A DNA stretch of 64,000 nucleotides, from assembly GCA_945913015.1 (NCBI GenBank), contig CAMECH010000005.1, positions 62,001 through 126,000 of the forward strand, in the 5' to 3' direction. Below are positions 27,188 through 36,320 of this stretch, piece after piece. The notes under the pieces were generated by a model. That model saw nothing but the letters and a program-made list of their open reading frames with translations. It was not told the DNA's origin and did no database searches. Numbering within the stretch: position 1 is the stretch's first letter; every line of letters begins with the position of its first letter. A program made the position numbers and the translations under genes. This stretch comes from an uncultured Bacteroides sp. (GTDB taxonomy: Bacteria; Bacillota; Clostridia; Lachnospirales; Lachnospiraceae).

Positions 27188-27715
27188 TTATGAAATTACC
27201 AGATTAATTGCAACACTGTGAATCATGTCTGTCTGGAACAGATTCTGCAGTTTGCTTAGGAGTTCAGCCTCCATGTTGCTTTTATTCTGAAGTGCCGTGT
27301 CATATGTATAAGATGCCACGACTGAGTTTACATTATTGACTATAAGCTGCATACCGCTGTCTATGCTTGCACGCTTTGATGAATAATCCTTTGATTTCTT
27401 ATTCAGAGTAATCACAACACTCACCTGCGCATAATGTATCTTATTATTGGAATCGAGAAGTGACAGTGTAATCTTTGTAGTGTCATCAGAATTCTTAACA
27501 TCAACCGTCTCAAGATCCCCCACACTGAGTGTAGCATCCTCTTTAGCCGAAGAAAGTCCTCCGCCGACATCAAGGTCAATAATCTCAGCAACCTTTGTAA
27601 TAAGGTTGTCAGTCTTCTTAGTTGTTGACACAATTGAAAATGTAAGAATAACCGTAAGCACAAGATTTATAAGTACAAGTGCGAGCGTTATTACATTCAG
27701 CATGCTCTTCTTCAT
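27188..27715 (-). CDS. fliL: Flagellar basal body-associated protein FliL
   Basis: Single-pass inner-membrane protein that surrounds and supports the stator. A membrane helix at about residues 8-28 (LALVLINLVLTVILTFSIV), then an extracytoplasmic domain with YAQVSVVITLNKKSKDY, a stomatin-like beta structure. Length 175 is ordinary. Identity rests on the helix, size and place between motB and fliM. Confidence 0.85.
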   Translation of the reverse strand: MKKSMLNVITLALVLINLVLTVILTFSIVSTTKKTDNLITKVAEIIDLDVGGGLSSAKEDATLSVGDLETVDVKNSDDTTKITLSLLDSNNKIHYAQVSVVITLNKKSKDYSSKRASIDSGMQLIVNNVNSVVASYTYDTALQNKSNMEAELLSKLQNLFQTDMIHSVAINLVIS

Positions 27716-27744
27716 CTAAAACCACCACTGCCTTTCCAAATTAT

Positions 27745-28548
27745 CTATTCACCATAGCTGTTATAAATCTTTATCTCAACTCTTCTGTTCTGTGCCCGTC
27801 CCTCTGATGTAGAATTAGAAGCGACCGGCACCGATTCTCCGCGACCGATTGACATCATAGTAGCCGCATCAAATCCTTTCTGATTAACAAGGTAAGAAAA
27901 CACTGAATATGCCCTGTCAAGCGAAAGCATCGTATTATCCGGATATTTTGAAGTTTTTATCGGAACATTATCCGTATGTCCTTCGATTGCAATCATATTA
28001 TCATCGTATTCCCTCAGTATTCCTGCTACCTTATCAATAAGCGTCACTGCATCTTTCTTCAGCTCCGCCTTACCCGAATCAAACAGAATACCACTGTTGA
28101 GATTGAGCATAACATATTTGGAAGTTGCCTTAACCTCAACCTGATCTGCAATCATCGCCTGCTCAAGCTTCTGCTCAATATTCTCAGCCATGTGCTCCGA
28201 CTCTTTAAGTCCCGCTTCTTCTATCTGCTCAATAGCTTCCTTGACCTCTTCCTGCGTTATCTCGCCCTCTGCATTCATTCCCATGTTATTATAGTATGAG
28301 GCAAGCTCATTGAGCTGGCTTGCACCGCTTCCTATAAGCACACCGTCACCTATCGAAATGCTTCCGGCATTAAAAATACTGAATGTAGATGCCAGAGCAG
28401 CAGATAATTGCTGGAATTTCTCCTGATTAGGATCACACATTGAAAAGAGTAGCACAAAGAAACAAAGAAGCAGGTTCATCAAATCACTGAATGTACTCAT
28501 CCATGCGGGGCTTCCGCCGCCGCCTTCCTTTTTCTTTATTTTAGCCAT
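27745..28548 (-). CDS. motB: Flagellar stator protein MotB
   Basis: Ion-channel and peptidoglycan-anchoring half of the stator. One helix at about residues 20-38 contains the ion-binding Asp22 in FSDLMNLLLCFFVLLFSM. The C-terminal OmpA-like domain has IEGHTDNVPIKT, LSLDRAYSVF and GRGESVPVASNSTSEGRAQN. Length 267. Its ATG shares one base with the motA stop, so the two are coupled. Proton or sodium use cannot be decided here. Confidence 0.96.
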   Translation of the reverse strand: MAKIKKKEGGGGSPAWMSTFSDLMNLLLCFFVLLFSMCDPNQEKFQQLSAALASTFSIFNAGSISIGDGVLIGSGASQLNELASYYNNMGMNAEGEITQEEVKEAIEQIEEAGLKESEHMAENIEQKLEQAMIADQVEVKATSKYVMLNLNSGILFDSGKAELKKDAVTLIDKVAGILREYDDNMIAIEGHTDNVPIKTSKYPDNTMLSLDRAYSVFSYLVNQKGFDAATMMSIGRGESVPVASNSTSEGRAQNRRVEIKIYNSYGE

Positions 28549-29354
28549 CAGCCCTCACCTCCGGCCGAGCCTCCCTCATCAGGGTTAATTCCTTCCCTTT
28601 CTTTTGGTGAAAGGAATGACTTAAGCTTCTCTTCAATTACTCTAGGGTTCTCACCGGCCTGAATTGACAAAAGACCCTCTACCACAAGTGCCCTTGACTG
28701 GTATTCCTTAGTTGATATAGATTTCAGTTTGTTGGCTGTAGGAGTTGCTATCCAGTTTGCCACCATAGAACCATACAGTGTTGTAATAAGCGCTGTTGAC
28801 ATGTTAGGACCGATTGTCGCCATATCACTGAGGGAACCAAGCATGTTGATAAGACCAATCAGGGTACCAATCATACCCCAGGCAGGACCGAATGCAGCCA
28901 TCGTATCCCAGAAGCCTGCCAGCTTACTGTGTCTTTCTTCCATGAAATCCATCTCAGTTTCCATGATACCGCGCACAAGCTCAGGCTCGGTACCATCGAC
29001 AATAAGAAGAATTCCCTTTTTCATAAATTCATCCTCAAGTCCCGATGCCACCTCTTCCAGTGCAAGAAGACCTTCCTTACGCGCAACATTTGAAAGCTCT
29101 ATTATTTTATTAATGACAGAGACATCATCTATCTCAGGAGATTTGAAAACCACTCCCATACTTTTAAGACCTGCAATAAAGTCCTTCAGCTTGTACGAAG
29201 TAAGAAGTGCTGTAAATGTACCACCAATTGTAATAAGAAGTGATGGAACATGAACGAAATCAAGAACGATTGCAAATGACGGCTGGCCAAAAACAATACC
29301 GAATATCATTAAGGCAAAGCCACCTATAATACCTATTAATGTAGCTATATCCAA
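28548..29354 (-). CDS. motA: Flagellar stator protein MotA
   Basis: Four-helix stator subunit that turns FliG. N-terminal helices IATLIGIIGGFALMIFGIVF and PSLLITIGGTFTALL, a cytoplasmic loop with charged residues (about 60-145), and the conserved FGPAWGMIGTLIGLINML with the channel Pro. Length 268. Starts 19 bases after flbD. Confidence 0.97.
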   Translation of the reverse strand: MDIATLIGIIGGFALMIFGIVFGQPSFAIVLDFVHVPSLLITIGGTFTALLTSYKLKDFIAGLKSMGVVFKSPEIDDVSVINKIIELSNVARKEGLLALEEVASGLEDEFMKKGILLIVDGTEPELVRGIMETEMDFMEERHSKLAGFWDTMAAFGPAWGMIGTLIGLINMLGSLSDMATIGPNMSTALITTLYGSMVANWIATPTANKLKSISTKEYQSRALVVEGLLSIQAGENPRVIEEKLKSFLSPKEREGINPDEGGSAGGEG

Positions 29355-29373
29355 TGTTATGTACCTTCCCCGT

Positions 29374-29580
29374 TTAATTCTTAGCTATTGCCAGAAGATC
29401 TTTATAAATCTCTCTCCTGAAGCTTATTATACTCTTACAAATCTGGTCTGTTGTTTCATTGACAATATACTTATGACCATTTGTAAGTGTTATCACCGTA
29501 TCCGGTGTCTGTTCCATCGTCTCAATAATATCCGGATTAAGCATTAACTTCGTACCGTTAATTCTCGTTAACTCAATCAT
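29374..29580 (-). CDS. flbD: Flagellar FlbD family protein
   Basis: 68 residues of the small FlbD family found in Firmicutes motility operons; molecular role not established. The typical pattern is seen: MIELTRINGTKLMLNPDIIE, then ETMEQTPDTVITLTNGHKYIV. First gene after a terminator-like hairpin and promoter, in front of motA-motB. The ATG at 29580 follows GGGGAGAAAAAG. Confidence 0.9.
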   Translation of the reverse strand: MIELTRINGTKLMLNPDIIETMEQTPDTVITLTNGHKYIVNETTDQICKSIISFRREIYKDLLAIAKN

Positions 29581-29639
29581 GCTTTTTCTCCCCTAACACA
29601 ACATAATGTGTATGACATATTATAAATCAAACTATATAT

Positions 29640-29668
29640 ATTAAACCACTTTTATTTAATTATTGCAA
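29640..29668 (-). promoter_or_regulatory. Sigma-A promoter candidate for flbD-motAB and downstream genes
   Basis: TTGCAA (-35) and TTTAAT (-10) are 17 bases apart on the minus strand, between the flgE hairpin and flbD. A second TATAAT lies about 20 bases further downstream without a clear -35. Confidence 0.5.
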
Positions 29669-29701
29669 CAAATTAATGCATAACCACTCAAAATAATCAG
29701 C

Positions 29702-29768
29702 CAAAAAAGACAACACGCTTTTATCCTTTGTTGAGTTTTGTTCTCATTTAACAGATTTACGTGTTGCC
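29702..29768 (-). terminator. Long-loop hairpin with T-tract after flgE
   Basis: Arms 29709-29717 and 29760-29768 (minus strand GGCAACACG and CGTGTTGTC, one mismatch) enclose a 42-base loop that holds a small TGAG/CTCA hairpin. TTTTTT follows. It is probably a terminator or partial read-through element dividing flgB-flgE from flbD-motAB. No known RNA family recognised. Confidence 0.55.
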
Positions 29769-29784
29769 TTTTTATATTAAATTA

Positions 29785-31086
29785 TTATCTCTTTAAATTA
29801 ATAAGCTCTTCAAGCATTGTATCAGAAACTGTAATAATTCTTGAATTTGCCTGGAAACCTCTCTGTGTAGTTATCATATCGGTAAATTCGGACGCGAGGT
29901 CTACATTGGACATTTCAATAGTACCCGAAACCATCTTACCGCCTGCATCTCCGATTTCCTCACCAACTCCGTCAAACTCACCTGAGTTAAGAGTTGCCGC
30001 ATACATATTGGTTCCTACCTTTTCAAGACCGGCTGCATTGGAGAAGCTCTGTGTTGCAATCTGTCCTATAACCATCGTATCACCGTTGCTGTATGATGCC
30101 ACGATACGTCCGTCATCCTGAATACCTACAGAACTCATCTTACCTACCGCCTTACCAGCACCCGGAACATCAACATATTCAAAGCTTGTTTCATCACCGA
30201 TGCTCTTGAGTCCCGATATATCAACATTAATTGTATCGGTAAGGAAAGAATCCGCATCCGCTCCGCCTGTTATCGAAAGCTCAAGCACCGAATCAGTTCC
30301 GTCAAGAAGACCTGTTGTAGGATTAAATGCAATATCGTGGTCAAATGTAACCTGAAGATCTGCCGGCTTACCCTCTTTTGTTACCGCAGTAACTTCAGTT
30401 GTATAGTTATAAGCATCATCCTGCTTAAGTGCTATTGAAGCCTGATAGCGGTATCCGAGGTTATCATAGAATGACAAAGTTATTGTTTCACCCTTCTGAT
30501 TGCCGTCTGCATCCTGTTTAAAATTATCACTGCTAGAATTAACATTACCCGAAACCTTCAGGTTTGTTGTCTGCTCCGGCATCGTGTATGTAAATTCCGC
30601 ACTTTTTACATATAACGGCTGTACAACGTCACGTACTATTGCGCCTTCTTCATTAGTCACCCAGCCCATAACATTAGCTCCCGACTGTGTAACAAGAGCA
30701 CCGTTGGCATCTACCGTGAAATCTCCGGCTCTTGTAAAAAATGTATTTCCGTTACTTCTTACTATAAAGAAAGAATTTCCGCTTCCTGAAAGCTTTACAT
30801 CGAACGGATTGTCAGTACGCTGTGAAGCACCTTCAGAATCAACCTTTGTTGAAATTGAGCCTACCGATGTACCAAGACCAATCTGCTTGGCATTCTGTCC
30901 ACCCTTGCCTGTATCGGCATTAGGACCCGACGCAACCTGAGTCGTCTGATAGAATACTTCACTAAATGAAACTGAGCTTGATTTGTACGCAACCGTGTTG
31001 ACGTTGGCAATATTATTACCAATTACGTCCATCCTTGTCTGGTGTGATGTAAGACCTGACACACCAGAGAACAATGATCTCATCAT
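29785..31086 (-). CDS. flgE: Flagellar hook protein FlgE
   Basis: Subunit of the extracellular hook, exported by the flagellar type III apparatus. N-terminal rod/hook helix MRSLFSGVSGLTSHQTRMD followed by IGNNIANVNTVAYKSSSVSF; a central D1/D2 region; C-terminal helix MSNVDLASEFTDMITTQRGF and SRIITVSDTMLEELINLKR. The ATG at 31086 has GGAGG nine bases upstream; the longer frame from 31122 has no site. About 433 residues. Confidence 0.95.
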   Translation of the reverse strand: MMRSLFSGVSGLTSHQTRMDVIGNNIANVNTVAYKSSSVSFSEVFYQTTQVASGPNADTGKGGQNAKQIGLGTSVGSISTKVDSEGASQRTDNPFDVKLSGSGNSFFIVRSNGNTFFTRAGDFTVDANGALVTQSGANVMGWVTNEEGAIVRDVVQPLYVKSAEFTYTMPEQTTNLKVSGNVNSSSDNFKQDADGNQKGETITLSFYDNLGYRYQASIALKQDDAYNYTTEVTAVTKEGKPADLQVTFDHDIAFNPTTGLLDGTDSVLELSITGGADADSFLTDTINVDISGLKSIGDETSFEYVDVPGAGKAVGKMSSVGIQDDGRIVASYSNGDTMVIGQIATQSFSNAAGLEKVGTNMYAATLNSGEFDGVGEEIGDAGGKMVSGTIEMSNVDLASEFTDMITTQRGFQANSRIITVSDTMLEELINLKR

Positions 31087-31098
31087 AATTAAGTTCCT

Positions 31099-31114
31099 CC
31101 ATTCTGTCGAATGG
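31099..31114 (-). other. Hairpin abutting the flgE ribosome binding site
   Basis: CCATTC and GAATGG form a 6-bp stem with a 4-base loop; its 3' arm overlaps the first bases of the GGAGG at 31096-31100. It could slow ribosome entry on flgE. Sequence observation only. Confidence 0.3.
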
Positions 31115-31178
31115 CGCCGCATTGTCTGTGTCTTATCAGTCAGTCAAAGACACCTTTGCTTCCTTTCGGTCCAGCTTG

Positions 31179-31583
31179 TTAAATAATAACGGCTCCATCA
31201 ATATTTGTGTAAATGTTTTCTTCCGCACCTGATTGATTCATGGCTGTAATTACCATATTGTTCTTAGTATTTACAATAAATGCCATACCATCCATCAATA
31301 CCAGTGACTCCTTGATACCTTTGGCGCTGGCTTTGTGGGCTCCGTCCTCCAACCTTGATAACTGCTCCTCGGTTAATGTTATATTTCTGTCAGCCAGCCT
31401 CTCACCTGCATGCTTTGAAAACTTAAGCTCAGATGTTTTGGATGATTCGATATCCTGTCTTGTTCTGTTAAGTATATCAAGAAATGTCGAATCCGTAGTC
31501 TGGCTTTCATGTACCCTGCTGTTTCCAAGATACTGCCCCGTAACCTGCTCAATTGAAGAAAACTTACCGCTGTTAACCTGCAT
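31179..31583 (-). CDS. Flagellar operon protein (TIGR02530 type)
   Basis: 134 residues. The central and C-terminal pattern is that of the conserved flagellar operon protein family placed between flgD and flgE in Firmicutes: LKFSKHAGERLADRNITLT, SAKGIKESLVLMDGMAFIV and NIYTNIDGAVII at the end. Its molecular function is not established in my knowledge. No signal peptide. It lies between flgD and flgE here too. Confidence 0.88.
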   Translation of the reverse strand: MQVNSGKFSSIEQVTGQYLGNSRVHESQTTDSTFLDILNRTRQDIESSKTSELKFSKHAGERLADRNITLTEEQLSRLEDGAHKASAKGIKESLVLMDGMAFIVNTKNNMVITAMNQSGAEENIYTNIDGAVII

Positions 31584-31620
31584 GTTTATTTCCTCCTTCC
31601 GGTTACTTTGTCCTTATGAA

Positions 31621-32163
31621 TTATTTATCGGTCGACGAAGTATTATCCTTAACCTCCTGCTTATCAGATGCAGAATTATTATCTGAAGCTGTGTCCTTCT
31701 CTTCATTCCCCTGTGTACTTCCGTTAACTATCGAATAATAGTCATCATTAAGTACTGAGTTCAGGTCCGCTATATCATACAGACTTCCGTCTATTCCGAT
31801 ATACGTCTTACCCGATTCATTCACTATGCGATCAACAACGCCTCCTACATATGATGCGGAGCCTGATGCTGTCAGCGTATTCATAATTACAGTCTTTCCG
31901 ATAAGTGAGCTTGCCTGATTCTGAGCCATTGAGTTTGCCATATTCTGCATTTCCTCAACCTGGGTAAATGTTGCAAGCTGTGCCACGTAATCCGTGTTTG
32001 ACGATGGCTCAAGCGGGTCCTGATGCTGCATTTCCGCTACAAGGAGCTGAAGAAACGCATCCTTATCAAGGCCGTTATTATATGTGGAATCACTTGTTGA
32101 ATTATAAATGCTTGAAGCTTTTGTATTCAGTGTTCCATCGCTGTTCACTGTTGCTACTGCCAT
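31621..32163 (-). CDS. flgD: Flagellar hook assembly scaffold FlgD
   Basis: Cap that lets hook subunits polymerise. The N-terminal conserved region DKDAFLQLLVAEMQHQDPLE, followed by SNTDYVAQLATFTQVEEMQN, is diagnostic. A Ser/Asp/Lys-rich tail ends the 180 residues. The ATG at 32163 follows AGGAGG by six bases; the earlier in-frame start at 32196 has no such site. Located between fliK and the TIGR02530-type gene. Confidence 0.95.
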   Translation of the reverse strand: MAVATVNSDGTLNTKASSIYNSTSDSTYNNGLDKDAFLQLLVAEMQHQDPLEPSSNTDYVAQLATFTQVEEMQNMANSMAQNQASSLIGKTVIMNTLTASGSASYVGGVVDRIVNESGKTYIGIDGSLYDIADLNSVLNDDYYSIVNGSTQGNEEKDTASDNNSASDKQEVKDNTSSTDK

Positions 32164-32219
32164 ATTATACCTCCTTTTTTGTATCTGTTTTTGCAAATAA
32201 TGAGTTTGCGCTGCTCATC

Positions 32220-33599
32220 TTATGCTGTGTAGCTTACACTGCTGCCTTCTGATTTGAATAAATCCATAACGCGCTGCTCATCCTGTGAAAGTTCGTCCTC
32301 ATTAAGTCCCATAAGGCTGTCAAGATTAAGATGCCTTCTTCTGTTACTTCCTGCGTCGGCATTCTGCCCGCTGCTCTGCTCAGAATTCTGATTCTGCTCA
32401 AACGCATGGCTCTCAACCGTAACTTCAACACTTTCAACCTTAAGTCCCTGATTATTGAGATTTTCCTTAAGTATCGAAATCTGGCTTTCAATCGCTTTTT
32501 TGACTGCCTCATCCTGTGCCGTAAGCTGCGCCATCATAACTCCGTCCCTTGAAGTTACCGTAAGATGAAGCTTTCCGAGATTTTCCGGATTAAGCTGAAT
32601 TTCCATACTCTGCAGGCTTTCCGTAGACACAACCCTTACACTGTCAATAATCTGCTGCACAATATCTGCCGCATTGACCTGCTGCGTATTCTGTATCACA
32701 GTTTCTCCAAATGACTCATTAATACTCTGAGTCAGATTTGTTGCGATACTTGCAATAGGGTCTGAGTGCTCACTTTCCGGCGTATTCTTCTGATTCATGT
32801 CAGATGACTGACTCTGGCTTTCCTGTCCTGTCTGCAGCGTAATTTTCTTTTCCAGCGAAGATACCCTTTGCAGATTATCTGCACTTGCATTATTCATCAC
32901 GGTTTCTTCATCCTTAACAGGCAAATCCGCAGCTTTGTCAGGAGTTTTACTTATGTCACCTTCCGCTGTCTGTACAGCATTTGCAAATGTGTCAGCCTGT
33001 GCTGTATCAAGCACATATGAAGTCAGCTCCTGCGGAGTCATATCCATCTCTTCTGCAAGCTGTGTAACCCTGCTGTTAATGAAATTCATAACATCCTTAA
33101 GCTGTCCTGACAACACTCCGTCCGTCAGAAGCGAAAGTGCTCCGTCAGATTCCGTAACTGTTGCAACAAGCTCTGTCAGATTACCCGTCTTAAGCAAATC
33201 CTGCATCACAAATCCGAGGCTTTCCATAGCTGCTTCAAATTCTTCATCGCTAAGTCCGAATGTTTCTTTAATCTTCTGCCTGATATCATCAAGCATAGAC
33301 TTCACCTTATCCTTATCCTGTCCGTCAAGATTAATCTCCTTTTTATCGGTAACCTTATCGGATGCATAATCAGCCTTCGGCTTTTCCTTCTGAACACTGT
33401 TTACATTTTTACCTGAGGCATTGTCTGCCACATTTGTGTAAATCGAACTATCCTTTGAATTAGCCTTTGTCGCAAGTGACTGGCTCATAATACTTCCAAA
33501 GTCGAGTTTGTCCGAAGCTTTTGATTTGGATGATGACATTGCCACATCAGCCGTTCTTACCGTAGGATTCATTCCTGATATTGCTTCACTTCCTGCCAT
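32220..33599 (-). CDS. fliK: Flagellar hook-length control protein FliK
   Basis: Exported ruler that measures the hook and flips FlhB. The first 300 residues are polar, poorly conserved and low in complexity as usual for the family. The C-terminal Flg_hook domain (about residues 320-410) is clear: LQSMEIQLNPENLGKLHLTV and ESQISILKENLNNQGLKVES. Length 459. It lies between the MgtE-N-domain gene and flgD. Confidence 0.93.
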   Translation of the reverse strand: MAGSEAISGMNPTVRTADVAMSSSKSKASDKLDFGSIMSQSLATKANSKDSSIYTNVADNASGKNVNSVQKEKPKADYASDKVTDKKEINLDGQDKDKVKSMLDDIRQKIKETFGLSDEEFEAAMESLGFVMQDLLKTGNLTELVATVTESDGALSLLTDGVLSGQLKDVMNFINSRVTQLAEEMDMTPQELTSYVLDTAQADTFANAVQTAEGDISKTPDKAADLPVKDEETVMNNASADNLQRVSSLEKKITLQTGQESQSQSSDMNQKNTPESEHSDPIASIATNLTQSINESFGETVIQNTQQVNAADIVQQIIDSVRVVSTESLQSMEIQLNPENLGKLHLTVTSRDGVMMAQLTAQDEAVKKAIESQISILKENLNNQGLKVESVEVTVESHAFEQNQNSEQSSGQNADAGSNRRRHLNLDSLMGLNEDELSQDEQRVMDLFKSEGSSVSYTA

Positions 33600-33673
33600 A
33601 TATATCCTCCTTTCCCAGATTTTTATATGTGAAAAATCCTGTAAAGGATTTCCACCTGCGTTAATTAATCATG

Positions 33674-34459
33674 CTATGGTTCATCCGGATGCATAACCTT
33701 CGTAATCTTAGCAGCATATACAGGGTCCATCTCCGCAAGTATTGCCGCTCTCTGCGCTGATTTCATATTATTAAGGATATCTGAGACAAGATTAATATCA
33801 CCCGTCATTTCTTCCATAATAGCTGCTGCTGCTTTTGCATCCATTCTGGAATAAGCGTCTGCCCACTCTTTTACCTGTTTCGTATAATTAATCTTTAACA
33901 GAACCTGCTCATAAATGCTTGCTGCATTTTCAGGGTCCATTTTCTCATACCACTCCTTATACTTTTCTATATCGGGTGCTTTGTCTGCATAAACAACCTC
34001 TTCATCAAACTTTTTTTTCAATTCTTCATAATAAGTCTGATTATCCTCAAATGTTTTAAGCCGGTTTATCTCAGCCTGCATCTGCGCAATCTTCTCCTGG
34101 TCGGCATTCTGCGTATTCTGGTAATTGGCAAGTTCCTTCTCGAGTTCCTTGATATGCTCTACTGCCTGTGCCAGATTTTTATACTTATATCCTGTGTCAG
34201 CCGCCACTTCCTCATCAGATGCATCCGGCAGAATGCGGTTTATAACCGGAACATCTTTAAGGATAGGTCTCAGCACAGTACTTCCGAAGCCGCCAACATC
34301 CATCTTGATAAGAAGCGCAAATATTACAAGCCAGATTAAAATTATAACTAATGCAGCTATAACAGACCAGAGTACTCCGCCTTTAACTTTCTCTTCGTCA
34401 TCTTCATTCATGTCATCATCAAGGATATCATCCACATCACCGTTTTTCTTTTTAGCCAT
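33674..34459 (-). CDS. MotE/YlxF-like protein with MgtE N-terminal domain
   Basis: 261 residues. A membrane helix at about 30-50 (LWSVIAALVIILIWLVIFALL) follows an acidic/basic cytoplasmic stretch; then a coiled coil (about 95-150), and a C-terminal helical domain like the MgtE N-terminal domain, with YSRMDAKAAAAIMEEMTGD and AAILAEMDPVYAAKITKVM. Such proteins lie between fliJ and fliK in Firmicutes (B. subtilis ylxF); the rhizobial relative MotE is a MotC chaperone. Role here not certain. Confidence 0.85.
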   Translation of the reverse strand: MAKKKNGDVDDILDDDMNEDDEEKVKGGVLWSVIAALVIILIWLVIFALLIKMDVGGFGSTVLRPILKDVPVINRILPDASDEEVAADTGYKYKNLAQAVEHIKELEKELANYQNTQNADQEKIAQMQAEINRLKTFEDNQTYYEELKKKFDEEVVYADKAPDIEKYKEWYEKMDPENAASIYEQVLLKINYTKQVKEWADAYSRMDAKAAAAIMEEMTGDINLVSDILNNMKSAQRAAILAEMDPVYAAKITKVMHPDEP

Positions 34460-34503
34460 TTTGCATTTCCTCCAAAATTACGTTCTCTTTGCCCTGATAA
34501 CAT

Positions 34504-34959
34504 TTAATCATCTTCACTGTTTGCATCGTTATAATTAAAACTCACAAGCTCATCTATCTCTTTCTTTTCCTCTGCCGCAAGCTCCAGTTTGAAATCCTCA
34601 AAAGCCTTTTCCTTGAGCTTTTCATGAATTTTACGTTCCTGTACTGCCGCATTAAGTCTGGCTCTTGCAGCATCAAGATTTTTCTGTGCGACCTTCACAT
34701 TAAGATACTGCTTCTGTATCAGATTTTTCATGACTTCTATGGCTTCATTCAACTGCTGCATCTGCTTCAGCTTAAGTGCACCGCTTGATGCATCCCTCAA
34801 CTCCTGCTCATAGGCATCCCGCCTTGAAATGAGTTCCTGAAATTTTTCTTCCTCTGCCGCAAGCTTTGCTGCAGCCTGTGCATACGCAGTTTTTTCCTGC
34901 GTCTCCATCCTGTATTTAATATCAAGCACATTCTGAAGTCTGTAAATAAATTTAGCCAT
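34504..34959 (-). CDS. fliJ: Flagellar export protein FliJ
   Basis: Central stalk of the export ATPase, a two-helix coiled coil. Nearly the whole 151 residues are helical and charged, starting MAKFIYRLQNVLDIKYRMET, the typical FliJ start. The ATG at 34959 has GGAG five bases upstream. Follows fliI. Confidence 0.93.
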   Translation of the reverse strand: MAKFIYRLQNVLDIKYRMETQEKTAYAQAAAKLAAEEEKFQELISRRDAYEQELRDASSGALKLKQMQQLNEAIEVMKNLIQKQYLNVKVAQKNLDAARARLNAAVQERKIHEKLKEKAFEDFKLELAAEEKKEIDELVSFNYNDANSEDD

Positions 34960-34974
34960 CAAAACTCCGTTTCA

Positions 34975-36285
34975 TTACTCGGCAAACAGCTCACCAAGAA
35001 GTCTTATCTCATCTTCAAACACAAATTTCTCGTCCGTCTGCTGGCACAGATACTCATTCACAGCATCAATTTTCTGTATTGCATAATCGATTGCTTTATT
35101 GGAACCTGCCTTATACGCACCGATATTAATAAGGTCTTCCGCCTCATTATATGTCGCAAGCACCTGTTTCAGCTTTCCCGCAAGCTTTTTATGCTCTTTG
35201 GTAGATATCTGGCTCATGCATCTTGAAATACTCTGCAGAATATCTATCGCCGGATAGTGGTTCTTCTGCCCCAGCTTACGGTTAAGCATTATATGTCCGT
35301 CAAGAATACTTCTTGCCGTATCGGTTATCGGCTCATTAAAATCGTCACCATCCACAAGTACCGTATACAGTCCTGTAATTGACCCCTTTTCAGCCATACC
35401 GGCGCGTTCAAGAAGCTTTGGCATTTCACTGTATACACTTGGAGGATATCCTCTTGTAACCGGCGGTTCTCCCGAAGCCAGACCGATTTCTCTTTGCGCC
35501 ATTGAAAAACGTGTCAGTGAGTCCATCATAAGGAGCACATCTTTTCCCTGATCACGGAAATACTCTGCAATTGCCGTAGCCGTCTTGGCAGCTTTATTAC
35601 GGATCAGCGCAGGTTTATCCGATGTTGCGACAACCACCACGCTTCTTTTCATGCCTTCAGCGCCCAAATCCCTCTCAACAAATTCGCGCACCTCTCTGCC
35701 ACGCTCTCCAATCAGGGCAATTACATTGATATCCGCCTTTGTATTGCGTGCAAACATACCCATCAGCGTACTTTTGCCTACGCCGCTTCCTGCAAATATT
35801 CCTATTCTCTGACCCTTACCGACGGTAAGCAGACCGTCAACAGCCTTAACGCCCAGCGGAAGCACCTCGCTTATAATAACCCTTTCCATCGGGTCAGGCG
35901 GTGCAGCCTCTACCGGATACTCGCTGTATTTTGTAAGTGTCAGGGCATCGGTCGGATTGCCAAGTCCGTCAAGCGTATGTCCCAGAAGTTCATTACTAAC
36001 CTTCACAGTAAGCGGATGCTCCGTATTTTCAACAATACAGCCGGGACCGATTCCGTCAACCGCATCAAAAGGCATCAAAAGCACTCTGTCATCTTTAAAA
36101 CCGACAACTTCAGCATAAAGCACACTGCCGCCGTCTGCCGGTCTTATCATGCACAGGTCATTGAGCCTTGCATCCGGTCCGATGGATTCTATGGTAAGTC
36201 CGACAATCTTCGTTACCCGCCCCAGCTTCTTATAAAATGATTTATCTATTAACTTCAGGTATTTCTCTCGGTCAATTACAGCCAA
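34975..36285 (-). CDS. fliI: Flagellum-specific export ATPase FliI
   Basis: Hexameric F1-like ATPase that energises or primes flagellar export. Walker A GIFAGSGVGKSTLMGM near residues 163-178, ALIGERGREVREF, Walker B DVLLMMDSLTRFSMAQREIG, and SGEPPVTRGYPPSVY. Length 436 is typical. Located between fliH and fliJ. Confidence 0.97.
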   Translation of the reverse strand: MAVIDREKYLKLIDKSFYKKLGRVTKIVGLTIESIGPDARLNDLCMIRPADGGSVLYAEVVGFKDDRVLLMPFDAVDGIGPGCIVENTEHPLTVKVSNELLGHTLDGLGNPTDALTLTKYSEYPVEAAPPDPMERVIISEVLPLGVKAVDGLLTVGKGQRIGIFAGSGVGKSTLMGMFARNTKADINVIALIGERGREVREFVERDLGAEGMKRSVVVVATSDKPALIRNKAAKTATAIAEYFRDQGKDVLLMMDSLTRFSMAQREIGLASGEPPVTRGYPPSVYSEMPKLLERAGMAEKGSITGLYTVLVDGDDFNEPITDTARSILDGHIMLNRKLGQKNHYPAIDILQSISRCMSQISTKEHKKLAGKLKQVLATYNEAEDLINIGAYKAGSNKAIDYAIQKIDAVNEYLCQQTDEKFVFEDEIRLLGELFAE

Positions 36286-36320
36286 ACCGATACCTCCCCT
36301 ATTTCAATTGCAAGTGCGGA

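Noticed and set aside
29702-29768. c-di-GMP (GEMM) riboswitch after flgE
   Set aside because: The conserved GEMM core sequence and two-helix layout are not present; the element also lies behind, not in front of, a coding start with a terminator switch.
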